Source of the DNA: Pseudomonas soli | GTDB taxonomy: Bacteria; Pseudomonadota; Gammaproteobacteria; Pseudomonadales; Pseudomonadaceae | Assembly: GCF_900110655.1 (NCBI RefSeq) | Contig: NZ_FOEQ01000005.1 | Span: forward strand, 293,164 to 357,163 | Reading direction: 5' to 3' | Length of the DNA: 64,000 nucleotides | Part shown: one piece after another, positions 27,691-37,800 of the stretch | Position numbering within the stretch: the first letter of the stretch is position 1 | How the letters are laid out: the number at the start of each line of letters is the position of its first letter | Notes under the pieces: model-generated | Databases searched by the model: none | Told to the model about the DNA's origin: nothing | What the model saw: only the letters and a program-made list of their open reading frames with translations | Translations under genes and position numbers: made by a program

Positions 27691-28005
27691 CGTGTAGTTC
27701 CTCGTTCGATTCCCTGGACGAAGTTGTACGACGTGTCGCTGCTTGCAGTCATAGATACAAGCAGTGGATCACAGGGTTGTCCAATGCGCGGCATGCCTGC
27801 GGCGAGTGCCGGGCAGGCCGTGGCCGAGCGGGCGCGGGGCATGGGTAATGCCGGTGGTGGAAGGCGCCGGACGCCAGGGGTGGGTGTTGCGGAAACGTTT
27901 ATGCTAATTTTTCTTGATTGAACGGTCAGTCAATAAAGTATTTCTGACTTTTTCTTGCGGCTTTCTTCTTGTAGTTTTGCAGGTCTTTTCTTCAGGGAGC
28001 TGAAC
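27691..28005. promoter_or_regulatory. Divergent intergenic region between wecB and the PACE gene
   Basis: A 315-bp gap whose right part (27900-27975) is AT- and T-rich. It should hold the promoters of both flanking genes. The only clear element is the palindrome at 27914-27933; I see no gene in it. Confidence 0.5.
27914..27933. promoter_or_regulatory. TetR-type operator-like palindrome before the PACE gene
   Basis: TTGATTGA-ACGG-TCAGTCAA is a 20-bp inverted repeat with one mismatch per arm pair. The TTGA...TCAA style with a central CGGTCA resembles operators of TetR-family repressors. It lies about 73 bp before the ATG at 28006. No TetR gene is adjacent, so the repressor would act in trans. 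Confidence 0.5.
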
Positions 28006-28443
28006 ATGCAAGGCAAGGCGCGCAAGGTCGTCCAGGCCATCCTTTACGAGGCCATCGCCGTGGCCTGCGTGGCGCCGGTACTGGAGCTGGCATTCGGCGC
28101 GGGCATGGCGCAGTCGACGGTATTGTCGATCCTCATGTCGGGCATCGCGATGAGCTGGAACATGGCCTACAACTGGGCCTTCGAGCGCTGGGAGGCGCGC
28201 CAGCACCAGCGCAGCCGCACCTTGCTGCGGCGCCTGCTGCATGCCTTGGGTTTCGAGGGCGGGCTGGTGCTGATCCTGCTGCCGCTGGTGGCGTACTGGC
28301 TGGATATCGGCCTGTGGGCGGCGCTGGTGACCAACCTGGCGTTGTTCGTGTTCTTCTTCGTCTATGCGTTCGTGTTCCAGTGGGGTTTCGACAAGGTTTT
28401 CGATGTGCCGGTTTCGGCGCAGGAAGTGGCGAAGGGCTGCTGA
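28006..28443 (+). CDS. PACE-family efflux transporter
   Basis: A 145-residue inner-membrane protein with four membrane segments in two tandem bacterial transmembrane pair units. All four PACE signature regions are recognisable: KVVQAILYE near residue 8, WNMAYNWAFE near 51, HALGFEGG near 79 and YAFVFQWGFD near 119. Known members (AceI) export chlorhexidine and short-chain diamines by proton exchange. ATG 28006 follows GGGAGC at good spacing and gives the standard N-terminus. The upstream palindrome suggests repression by a TetR-type protein. Confidence 0.92.
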   Translation: MQGKARKVVQAILYEAIAVACVAPVLELAFGAGMAQSTVLSILMSGIAMSWNMAYNWAFERWEARQHQRSRTLLRRLLHALGFEGGLVLILLPLVAYWLDIGLWAALVTNLALFVFFFVYAFVFQWGFDKVFDVPVSAQEVAKGC

Positions 28444-28534
28444 TATCGGGGGCTTTTCGCACAAGCCCCTGGGATTCCCCTTTGTATCGCTCATCGCCAA
28501 TAATCCTCCATCCACCCTTGCCAGGCTCGCATCA

Positions 28535-29287
28535 ATGCCGCGCCCGATCATCCTGCCGCTCGCCGAGAACTATCGCCATGGCGAGCACATCGCCCCGCAC
28601 TGCCATGACCGCGCCCAGCTGATCCATGCCATCAGCGGCGTGGTCACGGTCAGTGCCCGCGAGGGCAACTGGGTGGTCCCCCCCGGGCGCGGTGTGTGGG
28701 TGCCGGCGGCCGTCGAACACGAACTGCGCATGGCCGGCGTGGTGCGCATGCGCACCCTGTTCGTCGACCCGGGCGCGCGCCCGGACCTGCCGCGCCAATG
28801 CCAGGTGATCGAGATCTCGCCGTTGCTGCGCGAGCTGATCATCCGTGCCATGGACATCGCCCCCGATCATCCGGCGCAAGGCCGCGAGGCGCGGATCATG
28901 CAACTTATCCTCGACGAGATCCGCGTGCTGCCGGTGTTCGCCCTGCATGTGCCAAGCCCGCATTCGGCGCATCTGCAAAGGTTGTGCGAGGCGCTGCGCC
29001 AGGCGCCGTCCGAGGACTGGGGCCTGGCCCGCGCCGCGGCCCACAGCGGCCTGAACCCGCGTACCCTGACCCGCGCCTTCCAACGCGAGACCGGCCTGAG
29101 CCTGGTGCAGTGGCTGCGGCGCATGCGTCTGTTGGCCAGCCTGGATGCCCTGGCGGCCGGGCAGTCGGTGCTGGAGGTGGCGCTGGACCTGGGCTACGAC
29201 AGCCCCAGCGCGTTCAGCGCAATGTTCCGTCGCACCCTTGGGGTGTCGCCATCGGTCTACTTCGGCAGGACCGCCGAGCGCTGGTAG
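28535..29287 (+). CDS. AraC-family transcriptional regulator with cupin sensor domain
   Basis: A 250-residue protein. Residues 1-80 form a cupin-like ligand-binding fold ([20 protein letters not shown]). The C-terminal AraC domain carries two HTH units, with [20 protein letters not shown] and the family consensus [21 protein letters not shown] ahead of SPSVYF. ATG 28535 starts MPRPIILPL, standard for this subgroup; the ribosome binding site is weak. It overlaps the convergent nodT-like gene by 31 bases. It may control the PACE gene 91 bp upstream or an unlinked target; the ligand is unknown. Confidence 0.9.
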   Translation: MPRPIILPLAENYRHGEHIAPHCHDRAQLIHAISGVVTVSAREGNWVVPPGRGVWVPAAVEHELRMAGVVRMRTLFVDPGARPDLPRQCQVIEISPLLRELIIRAMDIAPDHPAQGREARIMQLILDEIRVLPVFALHVPSPHSAHLQRLCEALRQAPSEDWGLARAAAHSGLNPRTLTRAFQRETGLSLVQWLRRMRLLASLDALAAGQSVLEVALDLGYDSPSAFSAMFRRTLGVSPSVYFGRTAERW

Positions 29288-30687
29288 GCCAGCCCCGGTG
29301 CTTCGTCCCAGCCGCCGCCCAGCGCGGTGAACAGGTTGACCTCGGCCAGCAACTGCGCCAGGCGATCACTGATCAGGCCTTGCTGGGCGCTGAACAGCGA
29401 GCGCTGCGCATCGAGGAACGTCAGGCTGCTGTCGATACCGGTGCGGTAGCGGTTCTCGGCCAGGTCATGGTAGCGCTGGCTGGCCTCGACCAGGTCGCGC
29501 TGGGCCTGCAGTTGCTGCTGGTAGGTGGTGCGCGCCGCCAGGCCGTCGGCCACCTCCTGGAAGGCGGTCTGGATCGATTTTTCGTAGCGCGCCACCTGCA
29601 TGTCCTTTTGCAGCTTGGCGTAGTCGAGGCTGGCGCGCAGGCTGCCGGCATTGAACAGCGGCAGGTTCACTTGCGGTTGGAACAGCCAGCTGCCGGTGCC
29701 GGCATCGAACAGGTCGGCCAGCTCGCGGCTGCTGCTGCCGGCGTTGGCGGTCAGGCTGATGCTCGGAAAGAACGCCGCCCGTGCCGCGCCGATGTTGGCG
29801 TTGGCGGCCTGCAACTGGTATTCGGCCTGGCGGATATCGGGCCGGCGTTGCAGCAGGTCGGCGGGCAGGCCGGCCGGCACCCGGGCGATCTGCTCGTCGG
29901 CCAGGGGCAGGGGCGGCAAGTGCTCATCGACCTGCGCGCCGACCAGGCGCTGCAACTGGTTGAGATCCTGGGCGGCCAGGCGGGTATAGCGCGCCACGGC
30001 GGCGCGGGTGCTGTCGACGCGGGTGGTGGCCTGGATCTGGTCGAGCGCCGACAGCGTGCCGGTGCGGCGCTGGCGTTGGGTCAGGCGCAGGCTTTTCTCG
30101 TCGGCCTGCAAGGTCTGGCGCGACAGGGCCAGCAACTCCTGGTCGGCGCGCCAGGTCAGGTAGGCGCCAGCAACGCTGCTGATCAGGCTGAGCTCGGCGC
30201 CGCGCCGGGCTTCGTCGGTGGCCAGGTAGGTCAGCAGGGCCTGGTCGCTGAGGCTGCGCAGGCGGCCAAACAGGTCCAGTTCGTAGGCGCTGATGCCGAC
30301 GGTGGCCGATTGCTGGGTGCTGATCACGCCCTCGCCACCGGTACGTCGCCGGGGCAGATACTGGCGCGTGCCCTGGGCATTGGCGGCGATCTTCGGCAGC
30401 AGTTCGGCGCGCTGGATGCGGTACTGGGCGCGGTACGCTTCGGTATTGAGCAGGGCCACGCGCAGGTCGCGGTTGTTGGCCAGCGCGGTGTCCAGCAGTT
30501 GGCGCAGCACCGGGTCGCGGAACACTCCCTGCCAGTCGCGAGGCAGCGCCGTGGTGGACGGTCCGCCTCTGTAGGCGGGGCCGCTTGGGTATTGCTCGGC
30601 GCTAGGAGAGGGGGGGCGCTGGTAGTCGGGGGCCAGGCTGCAGCCGGACAGTACAAGAGCAAGCAAGGGCAGGGTGATTCGCGGCAT
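29257..30687 (-). CDS. NodT-family outer-membrane efflux lipoprotein linked to lipopeptide NRPS
   Basis: A 476-residue TolC-like channel. The signal peptide [20 protein letters not shown] ends in a lipobox (Cys 17). Efflux-channel motifs include [20 protein letters not shown] N-terminal helices and [20 protein letters not shown]. It is the second gene of a luxR-nodT unit, 16 bp after luxR. Pseudomonas lipopeptide loci commonly carry a nodT-like gene beside a luxR gene upstream of the first NRPS, so a role in lipopeptide export is likely. No adaptor or pump gene is linked here. Confidence 0.88.
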   Translation of the reverse strand: MPRITLPLLALVLSGCSLAPDYQRPPSPSAEQYPSGPAYRGGPSTTALPRDWQGVFRDPVLRQLLDTALANNRDLRVALLNTEAYRAQYRIQRAELLPKIAANAQGTRQYLPRRRTGGEGVISTQQSATVGISAYELDLFGRLRSLSDQALLTYLATDEARRGAELSLISSVAGAYLTWRADQELLALSRQTLQADEKSLRLTQRQRRTGTLSALDQIQATTRVDSTRAAVARYTRLAAQDLNQLQRLVGAQVDEHLPPLPLADEQIARVPAGLPADLLQRRPDIRQAEYQLQAANANIGAARAAFFPSISLTANAGSSSRELADLFDAGTGSWLFQPQVNLPLFNAGSLRASLDYAKLQKDMQVARYEKSIQTAFQEVADGLAARTTYQQQLQAQRDLVEASQRYHDLAENRYRTGIDSSLTFLDAQRSLFSAQQGLISDRLAQLLAEVNLFTALGGGWDEAPGLAYQRSAVLPK

Positions 30688-30703
30688 GGCAGGGTCTCTG
30701 GGT

Positions 30704-31456
30704 TCAGGTGCCGGCCATCCAGCGGGCCAGGCCGTGGCGTCCGCTGACACCGAGCTTGGCGGTGGCGCGTTTGAGGTAGGTCTCGATCGAGCTGCTCTTC
30801 ACGTTCAGGCGCTGGGCCATCTGTGGCACCGTGCCGCCGGTGAGCAGGCCGATGCACACCTCCTGCTCGCGGCTGGACAAGCGGATTGCGTCTTGCTCCA
30901 GGCGCTCGGTGAACACCTGGCGCAGCGACCCGGCCTCATCGGGCAGCAGGCCGCCCGGGCGGCGACTGGCCGCCTGCAGGAACAGCTGGGCGTGATGCTC
31001 GACCAACGGCAGCAGTGTGTCGGACAGGCGCTTGAGCAGCGACAGCTCGGCCAAAGAGAACATTCCCTCGCTGCGTAACCGTTGGCAGCAGATGACCCAG
31101 CGTCGGTTGCCGCTGCGCGATACCAGGTTGCACTGGTGCACGGGGGCGTTTATCTGGATCAGCAGCGGGTCTTCCATGCGCATGATGCTTTGCAGCAGGG
31201 GGTGGCGCAGGGGCTCCTGAACCGGTGTTTCCTCGGGGCGGCCGGCACTGCCCAGTACCTTGACCTGGCGGATGCTGGCCTGGTCGCTGTCGAGGGTCCA
31301 CTCGCTGAGGTCGAGCCGATGGATCGGCACCTGGTCGCCGATCAGCTGGAGCATCTGTTCGGCGAAGGTGCTATCGCCGGTGCTGGCAACCAGTGCCCCC
31401 AGTTGCAGGTACAAGTGCGGGTCGTGGCAGTGTTCGAGGCTGTCGATCAGCTTCAT
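30704..31456 (-). CDS. LuxR-family regulator of the lipopeptide locus
   Basis: A 250-residue protein with a C-terminal LuxR/GerE HTH at about residues 185-245 ([20 protein letters not shown], then [20 protein letters not shown]). The N-terminal part lacks an obvious autoinducer-binding consensus, as is usual for Pseudomonas lipopeptide LuxR proteins. ATG 31456 follows AAGGAAG at good spacing. It is divergent from the NRPS across 420 bp and is expected to activate it. The Shine-Dalgarno site is embedded in a perfect RsmA/RsmE consensus (31464-31473). Confidence 0.9.
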   Translation of the reverse strand: MKLIDSLEHCHDPHLYLQLGALVASTGDSTFAEQMLQLIGDQVPIHRLDLSEWTLDSDQASIRQVKVLGSAGRPEETPVQEPLRHPLLQSIMRMEDPLLIQINAPVHQCNLVSRSGNRRWVICCQRLRSEGMFSLAELSLLKRLSDTLLPLVEHHAQLFLQAASRRPGGLLPDEAGSLRQVFTERLEQDAIRLSSREQEVCIGLLTGGTVPQMAQRLNVKSSSIETYLKRATAKLGVSGRHGLARWMAGT

Positions 31457-31463
31457 GTGCTTG

Positions 31464-31473
31464 TCTTCCTTGA
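31464..31473 (-). promoter_or_regulatory. RsmA/RsmE-type site over the luxR Shine-Dalgarno
   Basis: On the minus strand the leader reads TCAAGGAAGA, a perfect match to (A/U)CANGGANG(U/A). It covers the AAGGAAG ribosome binding site 7 bases before the luxR ATG. Binding of RsmA/RsmE here would block translation until Gac-induced small RNAs titrate the protein. Confidence 0.55.
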
Positions 31474-31537
31474 TCCGGTAACGCGGCGGGTCTCGCGGTC
31501 GAGTCCTCTCTGTGCTGGGGCTTGGCGCTATTGAATA

Positions 31538-31554
31538 GCAGGCTCCGAGCCTGC
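31538..31554. promoter_or_regulatory. Perfect 17-bp palindrome between luxR and the NRPS
   Basis: GCAGGCTC-C-GAGCCTGC is a perfect inverted repeat with one central base. The half-site GCAGGCTC recurs at 31760-31767. It is a good candidate binding site for the adjacent LuxR protein; this is inferred from symmetry and position. Confidence 0.5.
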
Positions 31555-31841
31555 GTCTGTAGCGGAAAGCGGGGACAGGAAATGCCAATTAATCCGATAA
31601 GAAAAGTCGGTGTTTCGCCGCCTATAGACCCTGTGAATCAATGGAATGTCGGACAATTCGTGCTGGTAAGCGGCGAGATCGGCGGCGTTCGCCACGTTCG
31701 CGCATGCGAGTAGGCCGCTGTCGGCTGCCCGGTAGCGTCAATGTCCTACAAAAGATTCCGCAGGCTCAGGCCGAGCAAAAGCACCCTTGCCATTGTCCGG
31801 GTTTGGGGGGCCATACATGGGCTTGGGGGGGTGCTTGAATC

Positions 31842-31874
31842 CGTGGACGCCCCCTGTTTCAAGGAAGATCCACG
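31842..31874 (+). promoter_or_regulatory. RsmA/RsmE-type site in a leader hairpin of the NRPS
   Basis: CGTGGA (31842-31847) pairs with TCCACG (31869-31874), placing TCAAGGAAGA (31859-31868) in the loop. That decamer matches (A/U)CANGGANG(U/A) exactly and includes the AAGGAAG ribosome binding site for ATG 31877. Confidence 0.55.
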
Positions 31875-31876
31875 CC

Positions 31877-34800
31877 ATGTCCGCCGCCGACACATTCCCC
31901 CTGACCTGCGCCCAGCGCGACATCTGGCTCGACCAGATCAGCCATGGCGACTCACCGCTCTACAATGTCGGCGGCTATCTCGCGTTCGATGGCACTGTTG
32001 ACTGCGACCTGCTGCGGCGCGCGCTGGACCATCTGGTTGGGCTGCACGACGGGCTGCGCATGGTGCTGGTGCCTGAGGCCGGGGAGGATGGCGTGGCCCG
32101 CCAGCGCTTCCTGCCCCAGATGAGGGTGCCACTGGACGAGCACGATCTGCGCGGGCAGACGGCGGCGTTCGCAGCTGCGCAGTGCCTGGCCAAGACTTTG
32201 CTGCAGCAGCCTTTCACCCTCGACACCGGGCCGCTGCTGCGCATGGCAGTGCTGCACATCGATGCCGAGTGCAGCTTGCTGATGGCGCAGGCTCATCACT
32301 TGATCCTCGACGGCTGGGGCCTTGAGCAACTGCTCCATCTGCTGGGTCAGTACTACGGCCTGCTTGAGCAGGGGCAGGTATTGCCAGGCACGGCACCGTC
32401 CTACAAGGCGTTCATCGAAGATGACCAGGCCTACCAGGGATCGGCCCGCCAACAACGCGATCTGGCTTACTGGCTGGGGCGCTACGCACAGCTGCCGGAT
32501 GCGCTGCTGCGGCCCAGAGAGCAGGGGCTGCCCCTTGGCGCCACGCCAAGCCATGCCCTGGAGCGCAGTTTCGATGGTGCCCTGCTGGCCCGAATGCAGA
32601 ACCTGGCCGACGCGCTGCAAGGGTCGGTAGCCCATGTGCTGCTGGCAGCCTTGCATGTGTGCTGCGCCAGGGCCTGGCAGCGCGACGACTGGGTGGTCGG
32701 CCTGCCGGTGCGCAACCGTGGAAGTGCGCGGGCCAAGGCCACGCTGGGCCTGTTCGTTCAGGTAAACGCCTTGCGCATGGACTTCGGCAGGACCTTGAGC
32801 TTCGCCGAGTTGGTACGCGGCATCGGCGATGCGCTCAGGCGTGACCTGCGCCACCAGCGCTTGCCGCTGAGCGAGTTAAACCGTGCGCTGGGCTTGTCCC
32901 GCGAGGCGCGCGGGCAGTTGTTCGAGATCACCGTGTCCTACGAGCAAGAGGGCCACGACTTGCGTTACGGCAGCCTCGGCGCGCACAGCGTCAAGGTGTG
33001 CAACGACCACGAACCCACGCCGTTGTCGCTCTACCTGCGCAGTAACCCGCACAATGGCAAGGCCTGGCTGCACCTGGTGTACAACCAGGCCTGGCTGGCA
33101 CCCGAGGACGTCGAGGTGTTCAGTACGCGCCTGCTTCATGTGCTGGCCCAAGGGCTCGAGCAACCCCAGGCGGGCATCGACAGCTACGACCTGTTGCTTG
33201 CCGAGGAACACCAGCGCCTGCGCCAGTGGAACGCCACCGCCCAAGACCCCGAGGGCCCGACCCTGATTCACCGCCGTATCGAAGCCCAGGCCGCAACACG
33301 CGCCGAGGCGACGGCCGCCGTGCATCAGGGGCGCAGCCTGAGCTATGGCGAGCTGAACGACCGCGCCAACCAGCTGGCCGTGCAGCTGCTGGCCATGGGC
33401 GTGCTGCCAGAGCAGCGGGTGGCGGTGCTCGCCCGGCGTGGCCTGGACACCCTGGTCGGCTTGCTTGCGGTGCTCAAGGCCGGCGCGGCCTATGTGCCGG
33501 TGGACCCGGCGCACCCGAGCGAGCGCCTGCAGTACCTGATCGATGACTGCGCACCGACGGTGGTGCTGACCCTCTCAAACCTGCGTGACCGCCTGCCGGT
33601 CACCAACGTGCCGGTTATCGAGCTGGACCGCCTGCCATCGGCCACGGCTGGGCTGGCCAACCCCCAGGTAGAGCGGCTGTCCGGCGCCAACCTGGTCTAC
33701 GTGATCTACACCTCCGGTTCCACCGGCCAACCCAAGGGCGTGATGGTCGAGCACCGCATGCTGGCCAACCTGGTCGACTGGCACTGCGCCGCCTTCGATC
33801 TGCGCCCTAACAGCCATACCTCCAGCCTGGCCGGTTTCGGCTTCGATGCCATGGCCTGGGAAGTCTGGCCAGCCCTGTGCGCCGGCGCGACGCTGCACCT
33901 GGCGCCGGTGGGCGAGGGGGGCGAGGATATCGATGCGCTGCTGCGCTGGTGGCGCGCCCAGCCGCTGCAGGTCAGCTTCCTGCCCACGCCCGTGGCCGAA
34001 CACGCCTTCGCCCAGGGCGAGCCACACCCGACCTTGCAGACCTTGCTGGTCGGCGGCGACCGCCTGCGGCGCCTGGCGCGGGAGCGAGGTTGCCGGATCA
34101 TCAACAACTACGGCCCGACCGAGGCCACGGTGGTCGCCAGTGCTGGCGAGGTGCACCCCGGGCAGGTGCTGCATATCGGCGCGCCGGTGGCCAATGCGCG
34201 CCTGTACGTGCTCGACGCCCAGGGTCGGCAACTGCCAGTGGGCGCCGTGGGCGAGTTGTACATCGGTGGCGCGGGGGTCGCCCGTGGCTACCTGAACCGC
34301 CCGGAACTTACCGCCGAACGCTTCCTCGACGACCCGTTCACCCAGCAGCCTGGCGCGCGGATGTACCGTACAGGGGACCTGGTGCGCTGGTTGCCCGAGG
34401 GCAACCTGGAATACCTCGGCCGCAGTGACGACCAGGTGAAGATCCGTGGTGTGCGGGTGGAGCTGGGCGAGATCGAGAGCGCGCTGGCCAGCCATGCGGC
34501 GGTGCGCGAGGCCGTGGTACTGCTGCGCGACGGGCAACTGGTGGCCTGGTATGTCGCCGGGCAGGTACTGACCCCGCTGGACCTGCACGAGCACCTGCGC
34601 GACCGCCTGCCTGCGGCGTTGCTGCCATCGGCCTATGTGGCGATGGCGGCCTGGCCGCTGACCGCCAATGGCAAGCTCGACCGCCGCGCCCTGCCGGCGC
34701 CGGGCAGCGAAGCCTCGGTGCGGCGCACCCACGAACCGCCGCAGGGCGAGCTCGAGCAGCGCCTGGCCGCGCTATGGGCCGAGCTGCTGGAGGTGGAGCA

Positions 34801-37800
34801 GATCGGGCGGCATGATCATTTCTTTGAACTGGGGGGCCATTCGCTGCTGGCGGTACGCCTGATCGAGCGCATGCGCCAGGCAGGGCTGCACGCCGATGCC
34901 CAGGTGCTGTTCGGCCAGCCGACCCTGGCCAGCCTCGCCGCGTCGCTGGGCAGCGCCCCCGCACAAGCGGTACCGGCCAATCGTGTGCCGCCGGGTTGCC
35001 AGCGCATCACCCCCGAGATGCTGGCCTTGACCCACCTGGACCAGGCCAGCATCGACCAGATCGTCGGCACGGTTCCGGGCGGCGCGGCCAATGTGCAGGA
35101 GATCTACCCCCTGGCACCATTGCAGGAAGGATTGCTGTACCACCATCTCACCGACGAGCGCGATCCCTACCTGCAACAGGCGCTGTTCGCCTTCGACAGC
35201 AGGGCGGCGCTGGAGGCGTTCAACCAGGCCCTGGCCGGGGTCATCGAACGTCACGATATCCTGCGCACCAGCCTGGCCTGGGAAGGCCTGGCGCAGCCCC
35301 AGCAGGTGGTGTGGCGCCAGGCCGGGCTGCAAGTGAACGTCCTCGGGCCCGGACCTGGCGAAGCGGCCGTGCGGCTGCGCGAACAGGGGCTGCGATTGGA
35401 CTTGCGCCAGGCGCCGATGATGGCCTTGAGCTGTGTGGAGGACAGTACCCAGGCGCGATGGTTGGGCCTGCTGTATTTCCACCACCTGGTTAACGACGCG
35501 GTCTCGGTACAGGTGCTGTTTGCTGAATTGGCGACGCTGATGGCAGGCGAAGGTCATGCACTGCCTGTCCCGGTGGCTTACCGCAACTATGTGGCGTTGA
35601 GCCGCGATGAGAGCCGGCAGGCGAGCCATGAACGCTACCTGCGCGAGTCCTTGGCCGGGGTAGAGGCGCCGCCGCGGTTGGCCGGCATGGCTGAGGGGCC
35701 GGCTGTGATGGCGCATGTCGAAACCTGCGTCGTCGACTTGCCTGAGGCCCTGGCCGCCACCCTGCGCCAGAGCACGCGCCAGCATGACGTTGGCCTCGGC
35801 AGCTTGATGCATCTGGCCTGGGCGCAGGTGCTGGGGGCGTTGGGCGGCCGTGACGAAGTGGTATTCGGCACCGTGTTGCTGGGCCGGATGATGGCCGGCG
35901 AGGGTGCCGACCGAGCGCTGGGCATGTTCATCAACAGCCTGCCGCTGCGGGTGTCACTGGTGGAACGCAACGTGGCCCAGGCCTTGGCTGGAATCCACGG
36001 CCAGCTGGCGGAGTTGCTTGCGCATGAGGACGCGCCATTGGTCCTGGCCCAACGCTGCAGCGGCCTGCCGGCCGGCGTGGCGCTGTTCGACAGCCTGCTC
36101 AATTATCGGCATGGCGCGGCGCAGACTGCATCGTTGCCGGGCGTGACGCTGCTTGAGGCCAGCGAGGTGCACAGCCATGCCCTGGTGCTGACCGTGGACG
36201 AGCAGGGCGATACCTTGCGCCTGGGCGTGCGCGCACCCCGTGAGCTGGGCGCCGAGCGCGTGCTCGGGCATGTGTCGTGCGCGCTGCGGGTCTTGGCCGA
36301 GGCACTGGCCAGCGAAGCCCCGGTGGCGCTGGAATCGCTGTCGACCTTGCCGGAGGACGAGCGCCGCTACCTGCTGGAAATCGTCAACGCCACCGAGCTG
36401 GCGCTGGACCCTGGGTATCCGCATCTGCCTGCCCTGTTCGCCGCCCAGGTGAGGCGTGCGCCGGATGCCGTGGCGCTGCAGACCGAACAGACGCAACTGA
36501 CCTACCGCGAGCTCGACGCCCAGGCCAATCGCCTGGCGCACCACTTGATCGGCCTCGGCGTGCGGCCCGACACCCGGGTCGCCGTATGCCTCGAGCGCGG
36601 CGTGGCGCTGATCGTCGGCCTGCTGGGCGTGCTCAAGGCCGGTGGCGCCTATGTGCCGCTGGACCCCGACCACCCCGACGAGCGCCTGCACTACCTGCTC
36701 GCCGACAGCGCACCGCTGGCGCTGTTGGTGCAGGGCGCCACCCGCGGCCTGTTCGATGGCCAGCCAACACCGCTGGTGGACCTGGACCAGGGCGCCTGGC
36801 AGGCGCACAGCGACCAGGCGCCCGCGCTGGCGGAGCTTGGTGGCGGGCACCTGGCCTATGTCATGTATACCTCGGGCACCACCGGCATGCCGAAGGGCGT
36901 GATGGTCGAGCACCGCGGGCTGTGCAACCTGATGCGCTGGGGCAGCGACCTGTGCCCGCCGCAGGCCGATGATGCGTTGCTGCAACGGGCGCCGTTCAGT
37001 TTCGACGGTTCGGTGTGGGAGCTGTTCTGGCCGTTGTGCGCGGGGCTGCGTCTGGTGCTGGCGCGTCCCGACGGTCACCGTGATCCGGCCTACCTGGCGC
37101 AACTGATCGAGGCCCGCAGGGTGACCACCGTGAAGTTCGTGCCGGCCTTGTTGCATGCATTCCTCGACACCCCGGGCGTGGAGCGCTGCACCAGCCTGCG
37201 CGATCTGTTCTGCGGTGGCGGCGAACTGACCCTGGCACTGGCGCAGCGGGTGCGCGAGCGACTGCCCCAGGTGCGCCTGCACAATGTCTATGGCCCCACC
37301 GAGGCCACCGTCGACAGTACCGTCTGGACGCTGGAGCCGGGGCAACCACTGCCCATCAACGCTCCCCCGATCGGGCGGGCGATCGCCAACACGCGCCTGT
37401 ATGTGCTCGATGAGCATGACCGGCCTGTACCCGTGGGCTGCCCTGGCGAATTACACATCGGCGGCATAGGCGTGGCGCGTGGCTACCTGGGCTTGCCGGT
37501 CCTGCAGGCCGAACGCTTCATTCCCAGCCCGTTCGTGGCCGGTGACCGGCTGTATCGCACCGGCGACCTGGTGCGTTACCGCGCCGATGGCGAGCTGGAG
37601 TTCCTGGGCCGCAACGATTTCCAGGTCAAGCTCAATGGTTTGCGTATCGAACCGGGCGAAATCGAGGCGCTACTTGCGAGCCACCCGGCCCTGGGCCAGG
37701 CCGTTGTGCTGGTGCGCGATGATCGCCTGGTGGCATATGCCAGCTGCCGCGATGGCCACGCCGCGCCCGCGCTGGAAGCATTGCGTGCCTACCTGCTGGC

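Larger units (their letters stand above)
31457..31876. promoter_or_regulatory. Divergent luxR/NRPS control region
   Basis: A 420-bp gap with no convincing gene. It contains the palindrome at 31538-31554, a repeated half-site at 31760-31767, two G-runs near 31805-31832, and RsmA-type sites at both ends. Promoters for the regulator and the NRPS must lie here. Confidence 0.55.
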
